Shown here: positions 1-8,916 of the stretch, piece after piece | Numbering within the stretch: position 1 is the stretch's first letter | How the letters are laid out: each line of letters opens with the position of its first letter | NCBI GenBank assembly: GCA_020073385.1 | Contig: JAIQFH010000003.1 | Span: 186,001-250,000 of the forward strand | Length of the DNA: 64,000 bases | Origin: Terriglobia bacterium | Lineage (GTDB): Bacteria; Acidobacteriota; Terriglobia; Terriglobales; Acidobacteriaceae | Reading direction: 5' to 3' | Made by a program: the position numbers and the translations under genes | Notes under the pieces: generated by a model | Told to the model about the DNA's origin: nothing | Databases searched by the model: none | What the model saw: only the letters and a program-made list of their open reading frames with translations

Positions 1-265
1 CCCACCATCCCAGATGGTGTCCGCCCACACTGCGGAAAGTTGTGGTTGCCTCGTGAAAGAAGAAGAGGTTTGTGAACAACCCGATGAGCTTGTAAAGAAT
101 GTAGGCGACGATCCCGGCGAGCAATCCCACCCCAGCCGCGAGAAAAGACATCAGCACAATCCGGAATGGCGCGGGCGCGTCCAGCGCTAAAGGCGACACC
201 CCCGAGGCCGCCAGCGGTTCATTCGGAATTGCCCCGGACCCGTGGTTGTTGTTGCGGCTGCTCAT
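1..265 (-). CDS. ClC-family chloride channel protein, N-terminus (3' truncated by window edge)
   Basis: Reading the minus strand from the ATG at 265 gives an open frame to the window edge. It has a roughly 30-residue polar, Asn-rich cytoplasmic start, then a hydrophobic segment (FLAAGVGLLAGIVAYILYKL) followed by LIGLFTNLFFFHEA and a HHLGWW motif. This layout resembles the start of acidobacterial ClC chloride channels or Cl-/H+ antiporters, where LTNLFF precedes the first pore helices. A GGGAG ribosome-binding site lies just upstream of the ATG. The filter motifs (GSGIP, GREGP) would lie outside the window, so the assignment rests on the N-terminus alone. It is transcribed away from the marR gene. 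Confidence 0.6.
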   Translation of the reverse strand, partial: MSSRNNNHGSGAIPNEPLAASGVSPLALDAPAPFRIVLMSFLAAGVGLLAGIVAYILYKLIGLFTNLFFFHEATTTFRSVGGHHLGWW

Positions 266-450
266 GAACTCTCCCTTTCGAATTGCATACAATCACAGAA
301 GCGGCACTAACACTGAAGGATGGCCCACTTCTTCCTGACCTTGTAAGAAGCGTCGATTTCCCTTTTCCAAACTCAGCGCGGTCCGCAATGCGCAGCTCTG
401 GCGCACCGCAAACACGTTCGAGAGCCTGAAACTTGCGCCAGCAGTACCAT

Positions 451-508
451 GGAAGAGCGGCCCTTCAGGGCCGCGAAGAATCGTGCGATGAGGGGGCCTT
501 AGCCCCCG
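451..508 (+). repeat. REP-A palindromic element at the 3' end of marR
   Basis: The element begins GGAAGAGCGG and contains two hairpins: GCGGCCCT-TC-AGGGCCGC at 457-474 and GGGGGC-CTTA-GCCCCC at 491-506. It belongs to the family also seen at 8229, 8827, 8917 (inverted), 13440 (inverted), 26912 (inverted) and 54140. This copy supplies the last codons and the stop codon of the MarR gene. Confidence 0.75.
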
Positions 509-956
509 CGGTCCTTCTCCGCGTTCGTTTGTCAGCTCCATCCTGTTTTCCCGCCATCACGCGCCGCAACGCCGCCACCAGACGCGGCGCTGCCTCCCGT
601 AACTCGTCGTGATGGTGCAGCGCCAGATCAGCTAGCACGTTTTCGCCCTTGGGCGTGAGGGCCATCAATACCTCGCGCCGGTCGTCCTCGGCCCGCTCCC
701 GCCGCACATAGCCGCCAGCTTCCAGCCGATTGATCAATTCCACCGCGCTGTGATGCTGGATGTGCAGGCGGTTGGCCAGTTCCCGAATCCGCGGTCGCAG
801 CCCCTCCGGCATCCCCTTGATGGTCAGCATCAATTGATACTGCCCTCGCTCCAGGCCCGCCGCCTGCACGGCCCGATCGCTGAAAGCAAAAAACTCCCGA
901 ATCTGATACCTGAATTCCGCCAGAGCCCGATAATCCGCCAGCGTCAGCTTCTTCAT
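465..956 (-). CDS. MarR-family transcriptional regulator
   Basis: This is a winged-helix repressor-like protein of about 163 residues. The core shows the MarR pattern: an N-terminal dimerisation helix, then IRELANRLHIQHHSAVELINRLEAGGYVRR (helix-turn-helix) followed by the wing EDDRREVLMALTPKG. I start it at the ATG at 956 because the upstream ATG at 977 lies inside a perfect palindrome that is more likely an operator. The last ~14 residues are encoded by a REP-A repeat, so the tail is probably not functional. The gene is divergent from purB, with two inverted repeats between them. The ligand is unknown; MarR proteins commonly sense phenolics, oxidants or antibiotics. Confidence 0.85.
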   Translation of the reverse strand: MKKLTLADYRALAEFRYQIREFFAFSDRAVQAAGLERGQYQLMLTIKGMPEGLRPRIRELANRLHIQHHSAVELINRLEAGGYVRRERAEDDRREVLMALTPKGENVLADLALHHHDELREAAPRLVAALRRVMAGKQDGADKRTRRRTAGAKAPSSHDSSRP

Positions 957-966
957 GCTGTGGATT

Positions 967-1014
967 CTATCGTGCAACGATAGTCTCTACATATTATATC
1001 GCACTGCGATATAA
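967..1014. promoter_or_regulatory. Two palindromic operator candidates upstream of marR
   Basis: Two perfect inverted repeats lie close together. Site 1 (967-983) has arms CTATCGT / ACGATAG around GCA. Site 2 (994-1014) has arms TTATATCGC / GCGATATAA around ACT. Both share a TATCG...CGATA core. Tandem palindromes next to a MarR gene are typical of autoregulation. Whether purB, which starts at 1171, is also controlled is not shown. Confidence 0.6.
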
Positions 1015-1068
1015 CCGATTGGATAACGTTGACCGTGCCGGGGGGAGTCACGGCTTTATCCCTAGACT

Positions 1069-1101
1069 TCCTCCGTGTTCCTCTGTGCCCCTGTGGTGAA
1101 C
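1069..1101 (+). repeat. Dispersed CCTCTGTG-type repeat
   Basis: This is one of at least eight copies in the window built from repeated CCTCTGTG units ending in CTGTGGTGAA. It lies in the purB upstream region. Other copies are at 16420, 17595, 36633, 46581, 48326, 51419 and 61090. Confidence 0.6.
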
Positions 1102-1170
1102 GGACCTCGCTAGCCGATTCCGCACCCATCCATTTAGAATCCTCTGTCCACACCGGACAGGAGACCGCCC

Positions 1171-2514
1171 GTGATCCCGCGCTATACCCGTCCCGAGATG
1201 GCCCGCATCTGGAGCGACGAGAATCGCTTCCGCACCTGGCTCGCAGTCGAGGTCGCCGCCACCGAAACCCTCGCCGAAGCAGGACTCGTGCCCAAAGAGG
1301 CCGCCCAAGCCATCAAGGAACGCGCCGACTTCCGCGTTGAGCGCATCCACGAGATCGAAGCCGAAGTGCGGCACGACGTCATCGCCTTCACCACGGCAGT
1401 TGCCGAAATCGTCGGCCCGCACGCCCGCTGGTTTCACTACGGACTCACCTCCAACGACGTCGTAGACACTGCGCAGGCCCTTCTCATCTGCCAGGCCTCG
1501 CAAGTCATCGCGCAAGACCTGCAGCGCCTCTCTGAAGTGCTCGAACGCCGCGCCTGGGAGTTCAAAGACACTCCCATGATCGGGCGCACGCATGGCATCC
1601 ACGCCGAGCCCATCACCTTCGGATTCAAGATCGCCAACTGGTATTCCGAAACGCAGCGAAATATTGCGCGCTTCATGGCTGCAGCAGAAGACATGCGCGT
1701 CGGAAAGTTCTCGGGCGCGGTAGGAATCTTTGCGCACCTCACTCCGGAACTGGAAGAAAAGATCTGCCGGCGTCTAGGATTGAAAGCCGCTGCCGTTTCG
1801 TCGCAGGTGATCCAGCGCGATCGTCACGCGCACTACCTTTCCACGCTCGCAGTCATTGCCTCGACACTCGACAAGATCGCCACTGAAATCCGCCACCTGC
1901 AGCGCACCGAGGTTCGTGAAGCGGAGGAGTTCTTCAGCGAAAAGCAAAAGGGATCTTCGGCCATGCCGCACAAGCGCAATCCCGTGACACTCGAGCAGAT
2001 CAGCGGCCTCGCCCGCGTGGTGCGCGCCAACGCTCAAGCCGGATTCGAGGATGTTCCTCTATGGCACGAGCGCGACATCTCGCACTCCTCAGTCGAGCGG
2101 GTTATCCTGCCGGACTCGACCACGCTCGCCGACTATCTCCTCTCCAAGACCACAAACGTTATCGACATGATGTTCGTCTATCCCGAGCGCATGCGCGCGA
2201 ATCTGGAGAGCACTCGCGGCCTCATCTTCAGCGGACAACTTCTGCTCGATCTGGTCGAACACGGCATGACCCGTGAGGACGCGTACCGCTTGGTGCAAGG
2301 TCACGCCATGCGCGCTTGGAAAGAGGGCCTCAACTTCCACGAAGAGATTCTTGCCGACAAGGAGATTACCGCCAAAGTTCCGCGCAAGCAGATCGAGTAC
2401 GCCTTTGACTTGCAGCGCCAGCTCAAGAACGTCGACAAAATCTTCGCGCGCGTGTTTGGAGTGAAGAAACCGGTTAGCAAGACTGCCAAAAAAGCATCAG
2501 CGAAGCGGCGCTAG
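1171..2514 (+). CDS. purB: Adenylosuccinate lyase
   Basis: This enzyme acts twice in purine synthesis, releasing fumarate from SAICAR and from adenylosuccinate. The 447-residue protein carries the fumarase/aspartase superfamily signature SSAMPHKRNP (about residues 262-271), whose flexible loop holds the catalytic serine, and the GRTHGIHAEP segment near residue 140 with an active-site histidine. Length is normal apart from a short Lys/Ala-rich C-terminal tail (KTAKKASAKRR). The start is a GTG preceded by ACAGGAGA. It stands alone here, with no other pur genes in the window. Confidence 0.97.
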   Translation: MIPRYTRPEMARIWSDENRFRTWLAVEVAATETLAEAGLVPKEAAQAIKERADFRVERIHEIEAEVRHDVIAFTTAVAEIVGPHARWFHYGLTSNDVVDTAQALLICQASQVIAQDLQRLSEVLERRAWEFKDTPMIGRTHGIHAEPITFGFKIANWYSETQRNIARFMAAAEDMRVGKFSGAVGIFAHLTPELEEKICRRLGLKAAAVSSQVIQRDRHAHYLSTLAVIASTLDKIATEIRHLQRTEVREAEEFFSEKQKGSSAMPHKRNPVTLEQISGLARVVRANAQAGFEDVPLWHERDISHSSVERVILPDSTTLADYLLSKTTNVIDMMFVYPERMRANLESTRGLIFSGQLLLDLVEHGMTREDAYRLVQGHAMRAWKEGLNFHEEILADKEITAKVPRKQIEYAFDLQRQLKNVDKIFARVFGVKKPVSKTAKKASAKRR

Positions 2515-2526
2515 GGCATATCGCTG

Positions 2527-2829
2527 CTATTTCATTGGTAACGAAGAAGAGCTGATTGAAAGGCGCCGTCGGCGAACTCGAACGATCTCCTCGGGCGGAC
2601 CGTAGCCGCGAACGTGAGCGCCGCGGCAGACTTCGTACGGTTGTAACTCATCCCAATTCCAGCGGCTAGGACTGGGCGGCGAACCGCACGCGCAATAGAG
2701 AATCCATTCCTGCAGCGAACCCCTCGCGACCGGAACCAGGTACGAACCGTTGCGATACGGACTGAATCCGATCAAATACCGTGTGCGGCATTTCGGACAC
2801 TCCACGCAATGACGGACACGCCAGGTCAT
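2527..2829 (-). CDS. Hypothetical protein with zinc-ribbon-like cysteines
   Basis: This 100-residue basic protein has an N-terminal CVECPKCRTRYLIG segment (CxxCxxC), followed by a YCACG pair and a further cysteine near residue 70. That is enough for one structural zinc site. The C-terminus is Arg-rich (RVRRRR). I do not recognise a named family. It converges with purB and is divergent from the Ada/AlkA gene. It could be a nucleic-acid-associated zinc ribbon, but that is only inferred from composition. Confidence 0.6.
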   Translation of the reverse strand: MTWRVRHCVECPKCRTRYLIGFSPYRNGSYLVPVARGSLQEWILYCACGSPPSPSRWNWDELQPYEVCRGAHVRGYGPPEEIVRVRRRRLSISSSSLPMK

Positions 2830-3018
2830 GACAGCCTACAGTAAAGCGACAGTAACGGATGTGTCCCCGCAAAGTTGGACGTTACCGGACTCCGATCCGC
2901 TTCAGCTGGACGTTGTCGGATCTCGCCTGCCACACTCCATAGCGGTCCGAAAACGTCCAGAATTCCTCGTTGGCTGGACTATCATCAAAATGCCGTTGCC
3001 GATTTACGAACGGTTCGC

Positions 3019-4533
3019 ATGATGCTGGATTGGCAAGTGTGTTCCCGGGCGAGGCTGTCGCGCGATCCGCGCTTCGATGGCAAGTTCTACATCGGAGTGC
3101 TGGGGAGCCGCGTCTATTGTCGTCCGATTTGTCCCGCGCCGACGGCGAAGGAGAAGAACTGCCGCTACTTTCCTACGGCGGCGGCCGCGGCGGAAGCGGG
3201 TTTCCGGCCGTGCTTGCGGTGCCGGCCGGAAAGTTGTCCGGGAACTCCGGGCTGGCAGGGAACTTCCAACACGGTTTCGCGCGCTCTGAGGTTGATCGGG
3301 GAAAGCGGGCTCGAAGATGGAGGCGTCGAGTGGCTTGCCGAGCGCCTGGGAGTTGGCTCCAGACATTTGCGGCGGTTGTTCGTGCGCCATCTCGGCGCAA
3401 CTCCGATCGCAGTAGCACAGACGCGCCGTCTTCACTTTGCCAAAAAGTTGATCGACGAGACGACATTGCCGATGCATCAGATTGCGATTGCTTCGGGCTT
3501 CGGTTCGGTTCGCCGCTTCAATGCCGGGATTCTCAAGGTCTATCACCGAACCCCGACACAAATCCGCCGGCTGGCGCATCAGACTGGGACTCAGGCAGGC
3601 CATCAATATCTGTTTCGGCTACACTTCCGTCCTCCGTATCACTGGCAGGGCATGCTCGATTTTCTGGCACCGCGCGCGACTCCCGGCGTCGAGGTGGTGC
3701 AGGATTCTATCTATCGCCGCAGCATCGCGGCGAACGGGTTTGAAGGATATTTCGAAGTGTCACGCGACCCTTCGCGCGAGGCCTTGCTGGTGCGCATTGA
3801 TTTTCCCGACCCGCGATCGCTGTTCGGCATCGTCGAGCGCATTCGCTCGATGTTCGACTTGAACGCCGACTGGGCTTCGATTGTGAAGACGCTGCGCAGC
3901 GATCCCGCGCTGGGCGCCAGTGTGCAGGCTGATCCGGGCATTCGCGTGCCGGGCTGCTGGAATGGATTCGAACTTGCGGTGCGCGCGATTCTGGGGCAGC
4001 AGGTCACAGTGCGCGGAGCAACTTCACTGGCTGGAAGACTGGCAGCGACATTTGGCAAGAAGTTCGATGGACCGAACGGGCTAACGCATCTTTTTCCTTC
4101 GCCGGAGGCTTTGGCGAGCGCCAAGCTGACTTCGGTGGGACTTACCAGCGCAAGGGCTGAGACGATTCGCGCGCTTGCGCGTGCGGTGAGCAGCGGCAAG
4201 ATCAAGTTCGAGGGTGTCGTAGACTCTGAGCCATTTCTGCGCCGCCTTTGCGAGATTCCAGGTATCGGCGCGTGGACCGCACAATACGTCGCGATGCGCG
4301 CTCTGGGTGAGCCGAATGCGTTCCCGTCCAGCGATCTGGGACTATTGCGCGCTCTGTCTCTGGGCAGCGCGCGCGAGGTCGAACGGCGAGCCGAGCCGTG
4401 GCGTCCGTGGCGTGCATATGCGGCGATGTATTTATGGCGGATGGCTGGTCGAAAGAGCGACGCAAAGAGTCAGCGGAGGAATGTTGAACTAGCGCTCCAG
4501 GCAGGCTCGGAAGGCCAGCGCGCTGCCGTGTGA
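3019..4533 (+). CDS. Ada/AlkA fusion: DNA-3-methyladenine glycosylase with Ada metal-binding and AraC-type HTH domains
   Basis: The protein (about 504 residues from the ATG at 3019) joins three modules. Residues 1-75 form an Ada Zn domain with cysteines 34, 38, 65 and 68 (YCRPIC... RPCLRC); in Ada one of these accepts a methyl group from phosphotriesters. Residues ~85-180 are an AraC-type double HTH. The rest is AlkA, with its N-terminal fold and a helix-hairpin-helix GPD domain (IPGIGAWTAQYVAMRALG) and the catalytic Asp in FPSSDLG, near residue 439. It likely senses methylation damage and excises alkylated bases. The open frame extends upstream, but that sequence does not look like this family. 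Confidence 0.9.
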   Translation: MMLDWQVCSRARLSRDPRFDGKFYIGVLGSRVYCRPICPAPTAKEKNCRYFPTAAAAAEAGFRPCLRCRPESCPGTPGWQGTSNTVSRALRLIGESGLEDGGVEWLAERLGVGSRHLRRLFVRHLGATPIAVAQTRRLHFAKKLIDETTLPMHQIAIASGFGSVRRFNAGILKVYHRTPTQIRRLAHQTGTQAGHQYLFRLHFRPPYHWQGMLDFLAPRATPGVEVVQDSIYRRSIAANGFEGYFEVSRDPSREALLVRIDFPDPRSLFGIVERIRSMFDLNADWASIVKTLRSDPALGASVQADPGIRVPGCWNGFELAVRAILGQQVTVRGATSLAGRLAATFGKKFDGPNGLTHLFPSPEALASAKLTSVGLTSARAETIRALARAVSSGKIKFEGVVDSEPFLRRLCEIPGIGAWTAQYVAMRALGEPNAFPSSDLGLLRALSLGSAREVERRAEPWRPWRAYAAMYLWRMAGRKSDAKSQRRNVELALQAGSEGQRAAV

Positions 4534-4863
4534 AAATTCGCCATAAACAATTTTCGCCGAAGGTGCTTTTTGCGGGGCTTCCCAATTTGGGAAGGCGCGG
4601 CCGATGCAGGGTACCCTCCCCCCCGGTGGTCTATTGGAATCATCGAGTTAGAGGAAATTCTCGATTTGATCTATGGGCCGCAATCACTTAGTGGCAAAAT
4701 CTTGAGCCGCAAAGAGTTAGCAGCCGGAATCGAGTTTTCAAGGAACTCGGCAGTTTCCTTTCTGTACCGTGGCTATGATCTGCCTTTTGGTCTGTGGAAG
4801 GCAAGGTCAGATGTCACATCGTCCTGTGAATATTTCCAGGCCGCGACAAGATTGAAGAGCGCG
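4534..4863. other. Intergenic region between convergent genes, nothing recognised
   Basis: This 330-bp gap separates the ends of the Ada/AlkA gene and the outer-membrane gene. It contains a short palindrome (CTTCCC-AATTT-GGGAAG near 4580) without a T-run. The overlapping open frame has no recognisable protein features. Confidence 0.5.
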
Positions 4864-6285
4864 TTAGTCCAAAGGCGGCCGCGACCCGCCACCCAGCAGC
4901 GACGAACCCATGTTGAGAATATTGTGATGTCCCTCCGACCCGCCCCAGGCGAACATCAGAGAGACCATGGGGAACGCGCCAGCCCGGAGCGTCAGTCCGG
5001 CGGCGAAGCTATGTTTCAGGTGGCTGAAGCCAACATCGCTGCGCGTCAACGCAACGCGGCCTTGATCAGCCATGAATTTTGCGCCAAACGGCCCCCAAAT
5101 GGAGTGCTCGAAAGATTCTTGCAGCAAAAGAAAGTTGGGTGCGCGAAAACGGTAATCGCGATAGCTGCCGAGTGTGAGGCTGCTATCGATGTCCTGGCCG
5201 CCCAAGGTCGGTTGAAAGTAAAACGGCACCTTGGATACCGAGTTCATTGACTCTGAAAGGAGCAGTCGCACTCCGATCGATCCGTTCAGATTGCGTGACC
5301 GCGGAATTTCCGGGCATTTTTCGCCGGAAGGGGCGCACTCGTTGGGACCGGTCATGGTGGTGGTCTTCGGCCCGGACTGGGTATAGCCGTACAGGTAGAA
5401 GGTGTGGTTCAGATCGACCGTCCATCGTTCAAATGTGTTCTGGGAACTGGAGGGCGCGACGAACTGTTGGAGGCTCCCCGCATAGTTCAGTTCCAGATGA
5501 TCACCGATCACCGGCTTGATGCGGACTCCCTCGCCGAATTGCAGGAATCCCGGCTGGTGGCTCAGTCCCGGAGCGGTTACATCATCATAGAGGAGCTGAA
5601 TGGTCGGCACAGACTGTCCACCTTCGCCGCGAATGTTCACGAATCGCCCATTCATTTCGCCGAAGAGGGACAGGTTCAGCTTGCTGAGCGCCGGCAACTC
5701 GAATACAGGCTTGGTCACATTGGCGCCCACGATCGTTTGTGTCATCCCAAAGACCGATGCGCCAGCAAGGGAAGTGTCGTTGCCCAGTCCGAAGTAGTTC
5801 AGCTTATCGAGCGAGATGGCCTGCGCATAGAGATTGAAAACGGTAAAAGGATGCTCCTGGATGACATGCTTTTTCGGCTTCTTCTCGGGAGCACCAGCGC
5901 TGGGCTTGTGGACGCCTATTGGCTCGACGGGTGTATGGATCAGCTTCAGATATCCTCCGGCGCGCCATGTTCCGCTGGTAGTGCCAATTGCGTCGACATT
6001 CCAACTCAACCGCCAGTTGTCGGTGTTGCGCGTGGCCACATACGCGAGACCTAATCCGAATCCGTTCTGAGGCGGCATGCTGCCGGCCACGATGTGCATC
6101 GGGTGATCAGTGAACAGAGGGTACGCGCAATAACCCACACTCATGAAACTGTAAAACCTGCAGGCATCGTGGATGCGTTCGCCTTCACGGCGAAAATCCG
6201 CATGGAACCAGCTTTCGTCCTGGGAGTTCTGGGCAAACATCGGTGCCGAAATCAGCGACAAAAGAACTATTGCGATCCACCGCAT
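4864..6285 (-). CDS. Outer-membrane beta-barrel protein, surface-antigen (D15/BamA barrel)-like
   Basis: This 473-residue protein starts with a signal peptide (MRWIAIVLLSLISAPMFAQ). The rest is rich in alternating aromatic/polar strands, e.g. NGFGLGLAYVATR, WRLSWNVDAIG and FAAGLTLRAGAFPMVSLMFAWGG near the end, as expected for a porin-like barrel. The overall pattern resembles the barrel domain of bacterial surface-antigen proteins, with no POTRA domain. The cargo or function is not evident. It is downstream of a small Lys-rich protein and a phosphoesterase on the same strand. Confidence 0.65.
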   Translation of the reverse strand: MRWIAIVLLSLISAPMFAQNSQDESWFHADFRREGERIHDACRFYSFMSVGYCAYPLFTDHPMHIVAGSMPPQNGFGLGLAYVATRNTDNWRLSWNVDAIGTTSGTWRAGGYLKLIHTPVEPIGVHKPSAGAPEKKPKKHVIQEHPFTVFNLYAQAISLDKLNYFGLGNDTSLAGASVFGMTQTIVGANVTKPVFELPALSKLNLSLFGEMNGRFVNIRGEGGQSVPTIQLLYDDVTAPGLSHQPGFLQFGEGVRIKPVIGDHLELNYAGSLQQFVAPSSSQNTFERWTVDLNHTFYLYGYTQSGPKTTTMTGPNECAPSGEKCPEIPRSRNLNGSIGVRLLLSESMNSVSKVPFYFQPTLGGQDIDSSLTLGSYRDYRFRAPNFLLLQESFEHSIWGPFGAKFMADQGRVALTRSDVGFSHLKHSFAAGLTLRAGAFPMVSLMFAWGGSEGHHNILNMGSSLLGGGSRPPLD

Positions 6286-6298
6286 GGACTACCTCCTG

Positions 6299-6685
6299 CT
6301 ATTTCTTTCGCCGCTTGGCGCGAGTGGCCTTTTTGGATTTGGATGTCGGGCGTTTGCGCGCGCTTTTTTGCACCCGTTCCGCGGCTTCGTCGGCGACGGC
6401 AGCAATCTCGATAACGGGTTTGGCTACAGGTTTTGGCGCCCGTCGCTCCCGTTCTGCATCTTCATGCGCAAGGTGAATGGCCTTGGTGACCGCCTGAATG
6501 TAGCGGGCGGCTTCTCCTTCGGTTCTGACGGCTTTTATATAGATTTCGATTTCTTGGCGATACCGCAACGGAAGTTTGCTCTCCGCTTCCCGCATGTGTT
6601 CGACCTGCGATTTCAGCAGCGACCCCATGGGGCGATCGGGGTCGTAGGCATCTTTCGGGGGCTTCGGCACGTGGATGAGAACCAT
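6299..6685 (-). CDS. Hypothetical protein with basic, Lys/Arg-rich tail
   Basis: The protein is about 128 residues from the ATG at 6685, chosen because GGAAGGAG precedes it; the upstream extension includes a dispersed repeat. The N-terminal half (IHVPKPPKDAYDPDRPMGSLLKSQVEHM) is predicted helical. The C-terminus (KSARKRPTSKSKKATRAKRRKK) resembles histone-H1-like or other nucleic-acid-binding tails. No named family is recognised. It lies just upstream of the outer-membrane gene, possibly co-transcribed. Confidence 0.65.
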   Translation of the reverse strand: MVLIHVPKPPKDAYDPDRPMGSLLKSQVEHMREAESKLPLRYRQEIEIYIKAVRTEGEAARYIQAVTKAIHLAHEDAERERRAPKPVAKPVIEIAAVADEAAERVQKSARKRPTSKSKKATRAKRRKK

Positions 6686-6803
6686 GTTGGAAGACTCCTT
6701 CCCTGCGGCATTCTGCCGCACGTTATTGAAAATCCCCAGTTCTGGCAAAACCGGCCAGACCCTTCGACTTCGCTCAGGGCAACAGTGGGGCACCCTGTCA
6801 ACT

Positions 6804-8048
6804 CTAGTCGAAGTCCGGACAATCCGTGCGCATCACATCCAGCGACAGCAGGTTCCTGGCAGGATCGACCGCGGGCCCCTGCGGTTCAATAAAGATGTCG
6901 GCGTTGATCTCGCGCGGGGAACGATCCGCCGAATAGTCTCCGAGGAAGAATTTCGTGATCGTCGCCGGAATGGAGGCGTGATCGAAAACTCGATTTTCCA
7001 CTGTATTCGCCGGAATCCAGGGAGAAACTAGAATCGTCGGCACGCGCACGCCCAGGCGATCGAAATGAAAGTCCACGCCCACCCCGGTGGCATTGCCGTC
7101 CGCCTTGAATTTGTCCGCCACGCAGTTCGGGGGCGGCACATGGTCGAAGATTCCTCCATGCTCGTCATAGGTAATTAACAAGGCGGTGCTCTCCCACAGT
7201 CGCGGATTGTCCTTGATTGCCTGATAGACCTCGGCGATGAATTTCTCACCCGCTCGCACATTATGGTCGGGGTGCTGGTCGTTAGCGATCAGCGCACCAC
7301 TGTCGCCCTGGTGATCGCTGTAGTTGGGCTCGATGAATGAGTAGTCGGGAAGATCGCCGTTATCGCAGTCTTCGAGGAACTGCTTGTAGGTGCCGAACAG
7401 TTCCGGCTGATTCTGGAGCAGGTTCGCGACCTCCATGGTCGAACTGGTCGTGTCGTAGTAATAGACCTTGGCAGTGCGTTTGGGGACGGCGTTGATCAGC
7501 CGCGAGTAGACACTCTGGATCGTCTCCGGAGGATAGATCGGGTTCAGATCCACCCGGCCGAACGAGGTGCCGTAATGGGCGAAGGCGCGGTTGCAGATGG
7601 TGGGCCCGGGAATCGATGAGAACCAGCGGTTAAAGACGGCAAACTCCGTGGCCAGCGTCGTCAACACAGGCAGATTCTCTTTCGGGAAGTAGTACATGAT
7701 CATCTGCGAGTGTCCGAGATTGCGCTGCTGGTTGAAATAGCTCGCCACGAAACCCTGCATGTTCGGTTGGCGGTTGTTGGACTTGGGGTCACTGCCTTTG
7801 CCGAAGATTTGCAAGTCGACGGCGGGAAAGTGGTGATCCGGGTCTGGTTGCAACTGGCCTTGAAACTTGGCGCTGGGCTGCGGCTTGACGGGCTTATTGT
7901 TCGCATCCGGATTGGTGTACGAATCTCCGTCGACATACCCGTCTATCTTGGGATTTACGGCCTTCAGCGATCCCAGCATGTGGTCGAAGGAACGGTTTTC
8001 CATCATCAACACAACGATGTGCTGCAGTTTGTCGAGGCCGGTTGGCAT
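6804..8048 (-). CDS. Phosphoesterase family protein (phospholipase C / acid phosphatase-like)
   Basis: The 414-residue protein carries hallmarks of the phosphoesterase (phospholipase C, AcpA-like) family: HIVVLMMENRSFDHMLG at the N-terminus with the metal-binding Glu-Asn, the GPTICNRAFAHYGTS segment, ITYDEHGGIFDHVPPP with metal-binding Asp/His, and RLGVRVPTILVSPW. It would hydrolyse phosphate esters or phospholipid head groups. No signal peptide is visible, unlike many secreted relatives, so it may be cytoplasmic or use another export route. The start has a GCAGGAGTG ribosome-binding site. Confidence 0.88.
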   Translation of the reverse strand: MPTGLDKLQHIVVLMMENRSFDHMLGSLKAVNPKIDGYVDGDSYTNPDANNKPVKPQPSAKFQGQLQPDPDHHFPAVDLQIFGKGSDPKSNNRQPNMQGFVASYFNQQRNLGHSQMIMYYFPKENLPVLTTLATEFAVFNRWFSSIPGPTICNRAFAHYGTSFGRVDLNPIYPPETIQSVYSRLINAVPKRTAKVYYYDTTSSTMEVANLLQNQPELFGTYKQFLEDCDNGDLPDYSFIEPNYSDHQGDSGALIANDQHPDHNVRAGEKFIAEVYQAIKDNPRLWESTALLITYDEHGGIFDHVPPPNCVADKFKADGNATGVGVDFHFDRLGVRVPTILVSPWIPANTVENRVFDHASIPATITKFFLGDYSADRSPREINADIFIEPQGPAVDPARNLLSLDVMRTDCPDFD

Positions 8049-8228
8049 GGGCGCACTCCTGCTTTAATGGATAGTGCAGATTACCCCAAAAACGTTTCCC
8101 GGGACGAAGTGAGAAGGACAATGATGGGTCAACTCTGAACCATGTCGTGCGGGATGGCGGAAGGAAACAGTGGATGTTACGAAATCCGAACATCAATCTT
8201 GAGTGCTATGCAGAAGCGAGGCAATCGT

Positions 8229-8284
8229 GGAAGAGCGGCGCTCTAGCGCCGCGTTAAGGCCGGATGGAAACGGGGCTTTAGCCC
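8229..8284 (+). repeat. REP-A element overlapping the RAYT 3' end
   Basis: The sequence begins GGAAGAGCGGC, then a stem GCGGCGCT / AGCGCCGC (8235-8252) and a second hairpin GGGC-TTTA-GCCC (8273-8284). It encodes the last ~15 codons and the stop of the RAYT gene, placing repeat and transposase in direct physical linkage. Confidence 0.8.
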
Positions 8285-8710
8285 ATGTGGGACCGGGTCC
8301 ATCCGCAATACGCCCGCTGCTGATGAATACGGATACACGTCGGGACACAGGGTAAGCCGCGCCCGCACAGGATTCATTCGGATGTAATCGCGATGGTGTT
8401 CGAAGTCCTCCCAATCACGGATGCGATGATTCGTAAAACTCGGCTGCCAGATGGAGCCGCGTTTATCCATCCTGAAGGAGAATCCTCCCTTGATGAATTG
8501 CATGGCCCGCTCCAGGGAGATTTCTTCCGCGGGCGTGAGTAGCAAGTGGACGTGGTCGGGCATGATGACGAATTCGTGGAGCAGGAACTTTCCCGCATCT
8601 CGATAATGCGAGAGGGTGTCAATCATCAGGTTTGCGTTTGCCTCCCGGCGGAATATCGGAATGCGCTGGGCGGTGATGGTGGTGACGAAAAACACGCGGT
8701 CGGAATCCAT
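8243..8710 (-). mobile_element. REP-associated tyrosine transposase (RAYT, TnpA_REP / Y1_Tnp family)
   Basis: This 155-residue single-strand transposase-like protein carries the HUH motif in MPDHVHLLL (His53-x-His55) and a candidate catalytic tyrosine in RDYIRMNPVRA (Tyr109), with the typical FVTTIT start and IWQPSFTNHRIR core of RAYTs. RAYTs are domesticated IS200/IS605 relatives thought to spread REP hairpins. Here a REP-A copy forms the gene's 3' end and an inverted REP-A pair lies ~115 bp upstream. At least four more copies occur elsewhere in the window. The catalytic residues are intact. Confidence 0.9.
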
Positions 8711-8826
8711 TCCTCGATGGTCGCGGAGATGAGAGAACGTTGTCGGTGAGGGATGTCACAAACGGCTGCGGAGAATTCCAAAACGGGACAGATGTCGTCG
8801 AAGCAAAATGTCGCCAGGACAGCCGT

Positions 8827-8883
8827 GGAAGAGCGGCGCTTTAGCGGCGGGTTAGGGTTTCCACAAGATCGGGCTTCAGCCCC
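8827..8883 (+). repeat. REP-A element upstream of RAYT (first of an inverted pair)
   Basis: GGAAGAGCGGCGC-TTTA-GCGGCG is followed by a GGGCTTCAGCCC hairpin. Together with the oppositely oriented copy at 8917-8980 it forms a BIME-like inverted pair about 33 bp apart. Confidence 0.75.
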
Positions 8884-8916
8884 TGAGGCCATAGCTCGCA
8901 GTGAAGGATACGACCA

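Noticed and set aside
4570..5250. 226-residue open frame on the plus strand
   Set aside because: It overlaps the well-supported outer-membrane gene on the other strand and has no recognisable protein features.
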